Below, one piece after another: positions 17,897-25,533 of a DNA stretch of 40,117 nt. Made by a program: the position numbers and the translations under genes. Source of the DNA: Lachnospiraceae bacterium (GTDB taxonomy: Bacteria; Bacillota; Clostridia; Lachnospirales; Lachnospiraceae); assembly GCA_017555455.1 (NCBI GenBank), contig JAFZGJ010000006.1, forward strand, positions 1 through 40,117, in the 5' to 3' direction. Under the pieces are notes generated by a model. The model did no database searches. It was not told where the DNA came from and saw only the letters and a program-made list of their open reading frames with translations. Numbering within the stretch: the stretch's first letter is position 1; the number at the start of each line of letters is the position of its first letter.

Positions 17897-19567
17897 ATGA
17901 AAAAAAGAAGTTCTTTGGTAGCAAAATTTATTATTGGATTTCTGATTATGGGAATTGCCATCTGTGGTGTTACAACAGCAAGAGGATATACTCAGTATAA
18001 ATCTTATATAGAAAAGAAATATAATGATATTGCATATGATATTGCCCAAATTTTTGAAAGTTATATGACAGAAGAAGAACGGGTTCTTTATATGAATGCA
18101 GTAGAAGGTTATTGTATGGGAACTGTTTCAGAGGAAGAGTTGGAAGGTATAAAAGCAACATCTGAGTATCAGAAAACAGGAAAATTGCTTCATTCTTTGC
18201 GGGAGGCTACAGAAGCCAATGATATATTTCTGGTTTATACCAATCCGGAAGTCATTATGTCTTATGAAGAAGCAGGTGCCGAAAATTGGAAGCCGCTTAC
18301 CTATGTTTTTGACTGTTACATGGTGGAAGAATTGAAATTTGATTTGGGACATAAAGGAGGATTTAATCCGGAGTTTATAGCAGATATCGCAGAAGTAATG
18401 AAAACAGGGAAACAAGTAAATAATTATTTCATTTCTGAAAGTGAATTTGGATATAATACATCAGCCGTATATCCGGTGATTGTAGATGGCGTGGTGAAAG
18501 GAATTATCGGGGTTGAGATTCCTATGGCTACCTTGAAAACGGCATTAAATGAATATATTGTAAATGCAGTAGTTGCTACGGTTGCTATCGTAGTGGTATT
18601 TATAGCTATTTTTATGGGCTATATGTATAAAAATATGATTGCACCGATTCATTTGATTGCAGAAGAAGCAGAAAAATTTGTAGATAATAATGCGGAAATT
18701 TCAGATAAATTAGATATCGTAAGGACTAAGGATGAAATACAAAAACTTAGTGAAAGTGTTCTGAAAATGGAAATCGGTATCAAAGAATATATTGCCAATA
18801 TTACGAAGATTACTGCGGAAAAAGAAAGGATCGGAGCAGAACTAAATGTTGCAAAACAGATTCAGGCAGATTTGCTTCCAAGCATTTTTCCTGCATTTCC
18901 GGGCAGAAGTGAATTTGATATTTTTGCATCTATGAATCCTGCCAAAGAAGTAGGAGGAGATTTCTATGACTTCTTTATGGTAAATGAAGACCATCTGGTA
19001 TTTTTGATTGCTGATGTTTCCGGAAAAGGTGTTCCGGCAGCCTTGTTTATGGTAATTGCAAAGACATTAATTAAAAACCAGGTATTAAAGGGGGAAGAAC
19101 CTTCTGCAGTTTTTGAAGCTGTAAACAATCAGCTTTGCGAGAACAATAAAGAAGGAATGTTTGTAACTGCATGGATGGGAATGTTGGAAGTATCCACAGG
19201 AAATCTGACATATGTAAATGCAGGTCACAACCCTCCTGCAATAAAGGGAGAAAATGGGGGATTCCGTTACTTAACATGTTTGCCGGGATTTGTCTTGGCA
19301 GGGTTAGAAGGAATTCCTTACAAGCAGGAAAGTATTCAGCTGCATAAAGGTGACAGCATTTTTCTTTATACCGATGGTGTAACAGACACTATCGATATGC
19401 AGGAAGAAATGTACGGAGAAGATAGGTTAGAGCTTGTTTTGAATACCTATAAAGAAGAAGCACCGGAAGTAATTTTAAAGGAAGTAAAAAAAGAATTGGG
19501 AAAATTTGCAGGTGAGGCAGAACAGTTCGATGATGTTACCATGCTTTGTATGAAATATATAGGATAG
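17897..19567 (+). CDS. Membrane sensor-HAMP-PP2C (SpoIIE-type) phosphatase 1
   Basis: 556 aa. TM1 is at residues ~11-28 and TM2 at ~221-243 (VVATVAIVVVFIAIFMGYM), with a ~190-residue extracytoplasmic sensor between them, probably Cache-like. A HAMP segment (~243-300) is followed by a coiled signalling helix containing ITAEKERIGAELNVAKQIQADLLP. The PP2C domain (~335-556) keeps its metal and catalytic motifs: VGGDFYDFF, ADVSGKG, NAGHNPP, TDGVTD and FDDVTML. It should dephosphorylate the STAS protein when a signal arrives. AAGGAGTGTTGGAG precedes ATG 17897. All key Asp residues are present, so an active enzyme is expected. Confidence 0.93.
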   Translation: MKKRSSLVAKFIIGFLIMGIAICGVTTARGYTQYKSYIEKKYNDIAYDIAQIFESYMTEEERVLYMNAVEGYCMGTVSEEELEGIKATSEYQKTGKLLHSLREATEANDIFLVYTNPEVIMSYEEAGAENWKPLTYVFDCYMVEELKFDLGHKGGFNPEFIADIAEVMKTGKQVNNYFISESEFGYNTSAVYPVIVDGVVKGIIGVEIPMATLKTALNEYIVNAVVATVAIVVVFIAIFMGYMYKNMIAPIHLIAEEAEKFVDNNAEISDKLDIVRTKDEIQKLSESVLKMEIGIKEYIANITKITAEKERIGAELNVAKQIQADLLPSIFPAFPGRSEFDIFASMNPAKEVGGDFYDFFMVNEDHLVFLIADVSGKGVPAALFMVIAKTLIKNQVLKGEEPSAVFEAVNNQLCENNKEGMFVTAWMGMLEVSTGNLTYVNAGHNPPAIKGENGGFRYLTCLPGFVLAGLEGIPYKQESIQLHKGDSIFLYTDGVTDTIDMQEEMYGEDRLELVLNTYKEEAPEVILKEVKKELGKFAGEAEQFDDVTMLCMKYIG

Positions 19568-19612
19568 AAGAAAAGTGTAAGAATCCTGAATATGAAAAAG
19601 GAGGCAGACATG

Positions 19613-20035
19613 ATGAGAGAATTAACACTGGGGGCAAAGACAGAGAATTTAGAACAGGTTCTGAATTTTGTGAATGGTCTTTTGGAAGAAAAAAATTGCC
19701 CCGTGAATCTGGTGTTTGAATTAGATATTGCAGTAGAGGAATTATTTGTAAATATAGCCCACTATGCTTATACACCGGGTGTTGGTGAGGCAACAATTCA
19801 GGTTTCCTTCGAAGGAGAATCGGTTGTAATCACATTTATTGATGGTGGAATTCCATATAATCCATGGGCAAAAAAAGATCCAGATATTACCCTTTCTTTG
19901 GAGGAGCGTAAAATCGGGGGGTTAGGAATTTATATGGTAAAGAACAGCATGGATGAAGTTGGCTACGTCTATAAAGATGGAAAGAATATAGTAACTATTA
20001 AAAAGAATCTTTCAGATGAAAATATAACGGAGTGA
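19613..20035 (+). CDS. RsbW/SpoIIAB-like HATPase serine kinase
   Basis: 140 aa from ATG 19613, chosen because AAAAAGGAGG lies eight bases upstream; ATG 19610 is also possible, while the earlier ATG 19592 would place the site inside the gene. It is a GHKL ATPase with N box EELFVNIAHYAY, G1 box FIDGGIPYNPW and G2 box GGLGIYMVK. Such kinases phosphorylate a STAS antagonist and sequester a partner, classically a sigma factor. It lies 45 bases after phosphatase 1. With no sigma factor nearby, its sequestered partner may be encoded elsewhere or may be a CIS or cargo protein. Confidence 0.92.
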   Translation: MRELTLGAKTENLEQVLNFVNGLLEEKNCPVNLVFELDIAVEELFVNIAHYAYTPGVGEATIQVSFEGESVVITFIDGGIPYNPWAKKDPDITLSLEERKIGGLGIYMVKNSMDEVGYVYKDGKNIVTIKKNLSDENITE

Positions 20036-20068
20036 GGAATATGAAAAGAAGAGGCAATACTGTATGGT

Positions 20069-20197
20069 ATGTCCTGTAACAGCACAATTCCATGTTACGG
20101 GATTTCATATATAGATGAAAATGGTGTAGTCAGATATTTTGCAATCGAAGTAAGCGGTATGGATGGTTCGGTTTTGCTTAGTGAGTTTATGAAATAG
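20069..20197 (+). CDS. Small 42-aa hypothetical protein, possibly a remnant
   Basis: ATG 20069 opens MSCNSTIPCYGISYIDENG..., with a plausible beta hairpin (VVRYFAIEVSGMDG) and stop TAG at 20195. It fills the gap between the kinase and the 603-aa gene. Its ribosome binding site (AAGAGG near 20049) is about 15 bases away, and two short competing frames start at 20041 and 20064. It reads like real coding sequence but could be the end of a degraded gene. Confidence 0.4.
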   Translation: MSCNSTIPCYGISYIDENGVVRYFAIEVSGMDGSVLLSEFMK

Positions 20198-20209
20198 GAG
20201 AAAACAAAG

Positions 20210-22021
20210 ATGGACAATCAAATATATAAAGAACAGGGAAATGTGCAACAACAGAATATAGCGATAAATGCGCCATTGCAGCAGCAACAACAAAATATGA
20301 TGGCAAATGTGCCATTGCAGCAGATAGTACAGCCCATGGTAAATAGGCAGATGCCCGGACAGGTACACCCGGGGGCAGCAGGAGTGGTTATGACTCAACA
20401 GCAACAGAATGCCAGAAATAAAAAAGAACGTCAATTCAGGAAAAAAATATCAAAAGATAAGAAAAAAATAGAAAAAATACAAAAAGAATCTTTGGCTAGA
20501 TGGCAGGAAACAGCAAGTCAGATGCGGGACGAACTGATGCAGAAGGATATTCAGGAAGGCATGGATATTCTGAACGAGATGGAAATGGAAAAAGGCACAG
20601 AATTTTTAGAACAGGAGCAAGAGCAATATATAAGAGAAAAAATTGTTGAAGCAGAAAGAATTACGATAGAACATCAAGTGGTTAGAGATGCAACAGTGGA
20701 ACAAGTTAAGAAATATGGTTGTGCCAGCTATAAGCAAATAGTTACTATAGAAGAAGCGAAGAAGGTAGTAGAAGAAAGTGGCGGATTTTTATATTATAAA
20801 GAAGTACAACCGGGACTGGCAGAACTGCGTCCTACTTTGCCGGAAACAATAAAACTTGAAAATGTAAAAAAGGAAATTCCGTTACGAAGAACTTATAATA
20901 TACTAATTAGTAAATTGGCTCAAAGTATAGTAGATGAAAAAGGAAATCTATTACAAAATGCAGTAGAAAATGCAGAAAAATTGGAAGAAGCATTGAAGAC
21001 TATTGGAAAGGAAGATAAACAAAAAAGAAAAGATAAGATAGCTGTATTGAAAAAAGCAGGTATTGATAATAAAACAATTTCTTATATAGAGCTATATGCT
21101 AAACAATATACAGAAGATGACTCTTACACATTTATTCCGCGTGAAATTTTAGAGGATTTTTGTAACATGGTATCAAATATCAGTTGTTTGGGAGATATGT
21201 CAGAGGATGGTATCAGAAAGAAACAAGAAGAATTTGAACAGCAATTTTTGAAGGAAAATAATGAAGAAAAATTAACAGAAATACAGAAGAGTCAGTTATC
21301 TGCAATTCCTAATATGTATGAAGAGGCAAAAGTGGCATTGCAGGAAATGGCAAAATTGCGTAATTTAGATCCTGATACCAAAGATGTAGCACTACCAAAT
21401 GCTTGTTCTGCGAATGCAATTTTTCAGGAACGAAACCGTATTTTAGTAGGAAAAAATCAAGAAAAGAGAATCAAGTATCAAACTTCCAGTCATTTTGAAA
21501 AAAATCTGAAAATATATGCTCAATTTATAGAAGATAATATGGGATGGCTTTCAAAAGGACGATTCACGGAGAAACAAAAGAAACTTTATTTGGCAAGTGT
21601 TAGGGAAGCCAAAAAGATAATTGAAGAAATAGAAAAAGGAGAAGTGATTACTCAAGAAAAAGAAGAACAATTGCAAAAAGCAAAAGAAAGAATGCAAATG
21701 ATTCTTGAAGGAGAAAATTCTCCTATAAAGTATGATTATCACCAATTGGGAGTTGTCGGTACGATTTCCAATGAAATAGGCAGCATTACTTATACAATAG
21801 AAACATTTGCAGCGGAAATAAAACAGTATGTTGTGTCACCATTTACTCAGAAGGTTGCAATAGGACGTTATAAGGGAAAACCCGATGAAGGTAACTTTCC
21901 AACAAGGACGCATAAAGGAGTAGATGCCTATTATAATTGTGATAATCCTTTGGCGAATGGGGAAGAACGAATATTGGCTGAAATGAAAAAGAAAATAAGA
22001 AAGAATAATAACCCGGAATAA
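20210..22021 (+). CDS. Gln-rich/coiled-coil protein of unknown function, CIS cargo candidate
   Basis: 603 aa and no family I recognise. Residues 1-70 are low-complexity Gln/Asn/Pro/Met (LQQQQQNMMANVPLQQIVQ) and probably disordered. Residues ~75-180 are highly charged helix (KKISKDKKKIEKIQKESLARW). The middle is alpha-helical with Lys/Glu bias. The last ~110 residues look more globular (GVVGTISNEIGSITYTIETFAAE, then YNCDNPLANGEERIL). There is no signal peptide or membrane helix, so it starts in the cytoplasm. GGAGAAAACAAAG precedes ATG 20210. A disordered N-terminus on a large soluble protein inside a CIS locus fits cargo loaded in the tube lumen (inference); a scaffold or regulator is equally untested. 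Confidence 0.55.
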   Translation: MDNQIYKEQGNVQQQNIAINAPLQQQQQNMMANVPLQQIVQPMVNRQMPGQVHPGAAGVVMTQQQQNARNKKERQFRKKISKDKKKIEKIQKESLARWQETASQMRDELMQKDIQEGMDILNEMEMEKGTEFLEQEQEQYIREKIVEAERITIEHQVVRDATVEQVKKYGCASYKQIVTIEEAKKVVEESGGFLYYKEVQPGLAELRPTLPETIKLENVKKEIPLRRTYNILISKLAQSIVDEKGNLLQNAVENAEKLEEALKTIGKEDKQKRKDKIAVLKKAGIDNKTISYIELYAKQYTEDDSYTFIPREILEDFCNMVSNISCLGDMSEDGIRKKQEEFEQQFLKENNEEKLTEIQKSQLSAIPNMYEEAKVALQEMAKLRNLDPDTKDVALPNACSANAIFQERNRILVGKNQEKRIKYQTSSHFEKNLKIYAQFIEDNMGWLSKGRFTEKQKKLYLASVREAKKIIEEIEKGEVITQEKEEQLQKAKERMQMILEGENSPIKYDYHQLGVVGTISNEIGSITYTIETFAAEIKQYVVSPFTQKVAIGRYKGKPDEGNFPTRTHKGVDAYYNCDNPLANGEERILAEMKKKIRKNNNPE

Positions 22022-22043
22022 TAAGAGAGCGAGGATACGACAT

Positions 22044-22868
22044 ATGAATCATATTTCCGTATTAAATCCCAATGAATTAGACGATTTTGCGCCAATGCTT
22101 GAAGGAGCTTTGGAGGAAGGAATGGATGGAACTCCCATCTTGTTAGGCTATAAAAAAGACGATAAAGCATTAGGGGCATTGGCAGCAGTACAAATGGAAG
22201 ATGTTATGATATTGCGTTGGCTGGTAGTGGAAGAAGAGGTGCAAAGACAGAAGATTGCCAGCCGATTACTTAAGGTTTTATATCAATATGCTGCTGCGAA
22301 AAAAATAAGAGAAATAAGTGCAGTAGTATGTCTTTCAGAAAGAGAGAAGGAAGTTGCTGAAATGCTATTGCTGAAAAATGGATTTCAGATGATAGAACAA
22401 AATAAGACGTTTTCGTTGCCGCTTTCAGTTATTACGGAAAGTTCCCTTGCTTCTCATATTAAGAAAGCAAGACATTCCAATGTGGCAGCACTTTCTGAGA
22501 TTTCAAATCTCCAGTTACAGGAATTTAATTTTGAGATTATGAAAGAAGGGGAGCTTCTACAGATTGAATCATTAGAACTTTTAACAGATTGCAGTTTTGT
22601 ATGGTTGGAAAATGGAAAAATTACAGGATGCATTTTATTGACAGCTTATGATGAAGATATAGAAATTCAGTGGCTTTATGGAAAAAATCCATTAGCAGTA
22701 CAGGAAATGATTATGGCTGCAGCATCATCATTAATGGATAAATATAGTGTTGAAACCCGGATTTATGCAACGGCTCTGCAGCCAAGTGTTGAGAGTTTGA
22801 TTCGGAAACTTGCAGGTGACAAATTAACAGAAGAGCAGACAGTAGATTTATACCAGTGTTTGCTTTAG
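22044..22868 (+). CDS. GNAT-type N-acetyltransferase, two-domain
   Basis: 274 aa. Residues ~1-135 have the GNAT pattern, with the acetyl-CoA-binding strand-helix as LRWLVVEEEVQRQKIASRLLKVLYQYA (the usual Gly is replaced, QRQKIA) and KNGFQMIEQNKTFSLPL at the end. The second half (EIMKEGELLQIESLELL, CSFVWLENGKITGCILLTAY) resembles a second, degenerate GNAT fold. It probably acetylates an amine or protein, substrate unknown. It begins 23 bases after the 603-aa gene and may act on that protein or modulate the switch (inference). The site before ATG 22044 (AGAGCGAGG) is moderate. Confidence 0.65.
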   Translation: MNHISVLNPNELDDFAPMLEGALEEGMDGTPILLGYKKDDKALGALAAVQMEDVMILRWLVVEEEVQRQKIASRLLKVLYQYAAAKKIREISAVVCLSEREKEVAEMLLLKNGFQMIEQNKTFSLPLSVITESSLASHIKKARHSNVAALSEISNLQLQEFNFEIMKEGELLQIESLELLTDCSFVWLENGKITGCILLTAYDEDIEIQWLYGKNPLAVQEMIMAAASSLMDKYSVETRIYATALQPSVESLIRKLAGDKLTEEQTVDLYQCLL

Positions 22869-22957
22869 GATTAAGGCATTTGGTTATACATTATAGGGAA
22901 AAGCGGGTAAGATAAAGCTAGATAATTATCATGTAAGAGGAAGAAAGGAGAAAAACC

Positions 22958-24577
22958 TTGGAAAAGATTAGAAAAATCACATCAAAACTATCCTTTCGCA
23001 TTATCGGAGGCGCTATTGGCTTATTGGCGGTTTTAACCTGTATAGCAGGCTATATCGGCTATACTCGTTTTACAGAGTCTCTTACAAGAGAGTATATGGA
23101 TTCTGCTTTCCGGACTGCATATACGGCTTCCAAAATTGTAGATGGAAATAAGATTGATGAATATATGGAAACAAAAGGAGACAGTGAAGAATATCGGAGA
23201 AAGTGGAACAATCTGAATATTCTTTGTCAGGAACAGAATGTAACTTTGATTTATGCCATTGCCGTAGATACAAGAGATTATAACAGTTTTGAATCTGTAT
23301 TTAATACCGTAAATGAAAATAGCAGTTATACCCCTTGGGAAGTAGGATATCAGAGAAATACCACAAATGAAGAGTATCGTCAGATTTATATAGATATCTA
23401 TGAAAATGGTTTGGAAAAAGGGTACATTGCAAGAACTTCAAATTTGGGAGGAAAAGAACCTCATATTACAGTGTTAATTCCGGTGAAAGATTCAGAAGGT
23501 ACGGTACAGGCAATTCTTTGTGTACAACGATCCATGGAAGAACTTAAGACAGGACGTATGGAATATTTGAAATATACTTCTTTAGCCGGGGTTGTTTTAA
23601 TTATGATTTCTGCCTGGGGAGCTGCTGTATTTTTAAAAGCTCAGATTATCGGACCATTAGAAAAAATTGTAAATGAGTCTAAACGTTTTGCAAAAGAAAA
23701 AACAAAACTAGATGGAGAAAAGTTGGACAAGGTCAGCAAAATTACAGAAATTGTTGATTTAGGAAGTTCTGTTCAGGTGATGGAAAAGGACATTATCCAT
23801 TATATGAAAGATTTGACAAAAGTAACAGCTGAAAAGGAGCGTATAGGGACAGAATTATCCTTAGCAGCAAATATTCAGACAGATATGCTTCCAAATGTAT
23901 TTCCTGCTTTTCCTCAAATTCAGGAATTTGATATTTATGCATCCATGGATCCGGCAAAAGAAGTAGGTGGCGATTTTTATGATTTCTTTCTGATTGATAA
24001 TGAGCATGTGGCTTTGGTAGTGGCCGACGTAGCCGGAAAAGGTGTACCAGCAGCATTATTTATGATGATGACAAAGATTATGATAAATACCTATGTGATG
24101 ATGGGGATTCCACCCAAAGAAGTTTTGGAACGTGTTAATAATTCTGTATGTAAAAATAACAAAAATGATATGTTCGTTACAGTATGGTTGGGAATTCTTA
24201 CATACTCTACCGGTCATATAGTAGCATCTAATGCAGGACATGAATGTCCGGCAATTAAAAGAGCCGATGGAAAATTTGAAATAATGGAGGATCCACATAA
24301 TCTGGTAATTGGGGCAATGGAAGGAATACCATACGGTGAATATGAGTTTACTCTTGGAAAAGGAGATTCCTTATTTGTATATTCCGATGGAGTGCCGGAT
24401 GCAATTAATAGTTTGGAAGAGCAATTCCAAAGAGAGAGAATGTTGGAGGTGCTTAATATAAATAAAGATGCATCGCCGGAGACATTGATAAATAATATGA
24501 AAACAGAAATTGATAAATTTGTTGGAGAAGCTGAACAGTTTGATGACATTACTATGTTGGCAATCCGAATAAATTAA
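22958..24577 (+). CDS. Membrane sensor-HAMP-PP2C (SpoIIE-type) phosphatase 2
   Basis: 539 aa, paralog of the phosphatase at 17897. TM1 is at residues ~15-35 (IGGAIGLLAVLTCIAGYIGY), a ~170-residue extracytoplasmic sensor follows, and TM2 is at ~206-228. After HAMP comes the same connecting helix (VTAEKERIGTELSLAANIQTDMLP). The PP2C domain keeps VGGDFYDFF, ADVAGKG, NAGHECP, SDGVPD and FDDITML. The sensor differs clearly from that of phosphatase 1, so the two probably read different signals into one STAS protein. TTG 22958 has AAAGGAG eight bases upstream. It ends the + strand cluster, followed by a terminator. Confidence 0.93.
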   Translation: MEKIRKITSKLSFRIIGGAIGLLAVLTCIAGYIGYTRFTESLTREYMDSAFRTAYTASKIVDGNKIDEYMETKGDSEEYRRKWNNLNILCQEQNVTLIYAIAVDTRDYNSFESVFNTVNENSSYTPWEVGYQRNTTNEEYRQIYIDIYENGLEKGYIARTSNLGGKEPHITVLIPVKDSEGTVQAILCVQRSMEELKTGRMEYLKYTSLAGVVLIMISAWGAAVFLKAQIIGPLEKIVNESKRFAKEKTKLDGEKLDKVSKITEIVDLGSSVQVMEKDIIHYMKDLTKVTAEKERIGTELSLAANIQTDMLPNVFPAFPQIQEFDIYASMDPAKEVGGDFYDFFLIDNEHVALVVADVAGKGVPAALFMMMTKIMINTYVMMGIPPKEVLERVNNSVCKNNKNDMFVTVWLGILTYSTGHIVASNAGHECPAIKRADGKFEIMEDPHNLVIGAMEGIPYGEYEFTLGKGDSLFVYSDGVPDAINSLEEQFQRERMLEVLNINKDASPETLINNMKTEIDKFVGEAEQFDDITMLAIRIN

Positions 24578-24581
24578 TAAA

Positions 24582-24617
24582 GTGCCTTGCATGGAAAAAT
24601 CACTTCATGCGAGGCAC
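24582..24617. terminator. Bidirectional intrinsic terminator between convergent genes
   Basis: GTGCCTTGCATG (24582) pairs with CATGCGAGGCAC (24606), 12 bp with one G-U pair. It is flanked by short U-rich tracts on both strands. It separates the + strand CIS/signalling cluster from the convergent sortase operon. Confidence 0.75.
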
Positions 24618-24637
24618 CTTTCATTTAGAAATTCTTT

Positions 24638-25483
24638 CTATTCATTTAACTGAAGTACTCCTTGAACGTAAACCCTTTTTTCGGGTTGTTCGCGGATACA
24701 GGTAATTAAAGTTATGATTTTATCTGTATCCGTTATTTTAATTTCTTTTCTAAGGTTAACATCTACGGAATTCATGTTTTGAATCTCAGTAAGATATTTT
24801 GCATAAACTTTTGAGTCAGAAAAATCAAAACTGTTCATCAGATGTCTGTCATCATAAAGGTAAGCTGCAAATATTTTATAGGTCAGCTGTTTCGTAGGAG
24901 TATAGATATATATGATATCATTTTGGGAAAAGAAATTCTCGTCTCGAAATTTGTGAAGCTCTGTAAACATCTTGCCGTTTCTTAAATTGTGACCATAGAT
25001 TACCGTATTATTATCTGTAAAATCTTTGGAATTCTTACGTTCTGTATAGATACATCCCGGAAAACCTTCCACACCTTCTATGGTGTGGTTAAGATAATAG
25101 GAGTCATCAGTTTCGTGCTGTAAAATGGGATAATCAATGATAGTGCCGGGAATGGTAATCCAAGCATATACATCTTTATTAATTTCCCAAAGAGATTCAA
25201 AATCAATGGGAGATTCATAATCTGCAAAAACATCATGGATAATAGGAGCACCCAAGGTGGTAGTAGTCGTATTCTTGTCTGCGGAGTCTATGGTAGAAGC
25301 AGCAGAATCTTGAAGGCCAGGAAGTTCTTCTTGAATTTCGATGCTGTTTGCAGAGGTAGAATGTAAAAGCATATCGGATGTTTTTGACTTAATTTTAAAA
25401 AGTTGAAAAGATGCTGCCAGTATACATAGGATAATGATACTGACAGCCCATATAGTTTCTTTTGAAAAATTTGAATGATACAT
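24638..25483 (-). CDS. srtB: Class B sortase
   Basis: 281-aa membrane-anchored transpeptidase. An N-terminal uncleaved helix (residues ~11-28) and a Ser/Thr-rich stalk (to ~80) precede the sortase barrel. Catalytic residues are visible: His165 in YGHN, Cys262 in LITCIREQPEK and Arg270. The spacing and the long helix before the Cys strand fit class B. It cuts a sorting signal and joins the protein to peptidoglycan or a pilin. No LPxTG or NPQTN-type substrate lies in the window. AAGGTG precedes the start. It is probably co-transcribed with the two upstream membrane-protein genes. Confidence 0.9.
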   Translation of the reverse strand: MYHSNFSKETIWAVSIIILCILAASFQLFKIKSKTSDMLLHSTSANSIEIQEELPGLQDSAASTIDSADKNTTTTTLGAPIIHDVFADYESPIDFESLWEINKDVYAWITIPGTIIDYPILQHETDDSYYLNHTIEGVEGFPGCIYTERKNSKDFTDNNTVIYGHNLRNGKMFTELHKFRDENFFSQNDIIYIYTPTKQLTYKIFAAYLYDDRHLMNSFDFSDSKVYAKYLTEIQNMNSVDVNLRKEIKITDTDKIITLITCIREQPEKRVYVQGVLQLNE

Positions 25484-25533
25484 ATTTGGTCACCTTCTTT
25501 GGTGATAGGTATAACAATGTCTATTAATAAAAA

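Noticed and set aside
20105-20434. - strand Leu/Ile-rich membrane-like frame
   Set aside because: It is the reverse of the Gln-repeat N-terminus of the 603-aa gene, which gives artificial hydrophobic sequence.
20210-22021. Naming the 603-aa protein a toxin
   Set aside because: No catalytic motif is visible; only its location and architecture suggest cargo, so the function is left open.
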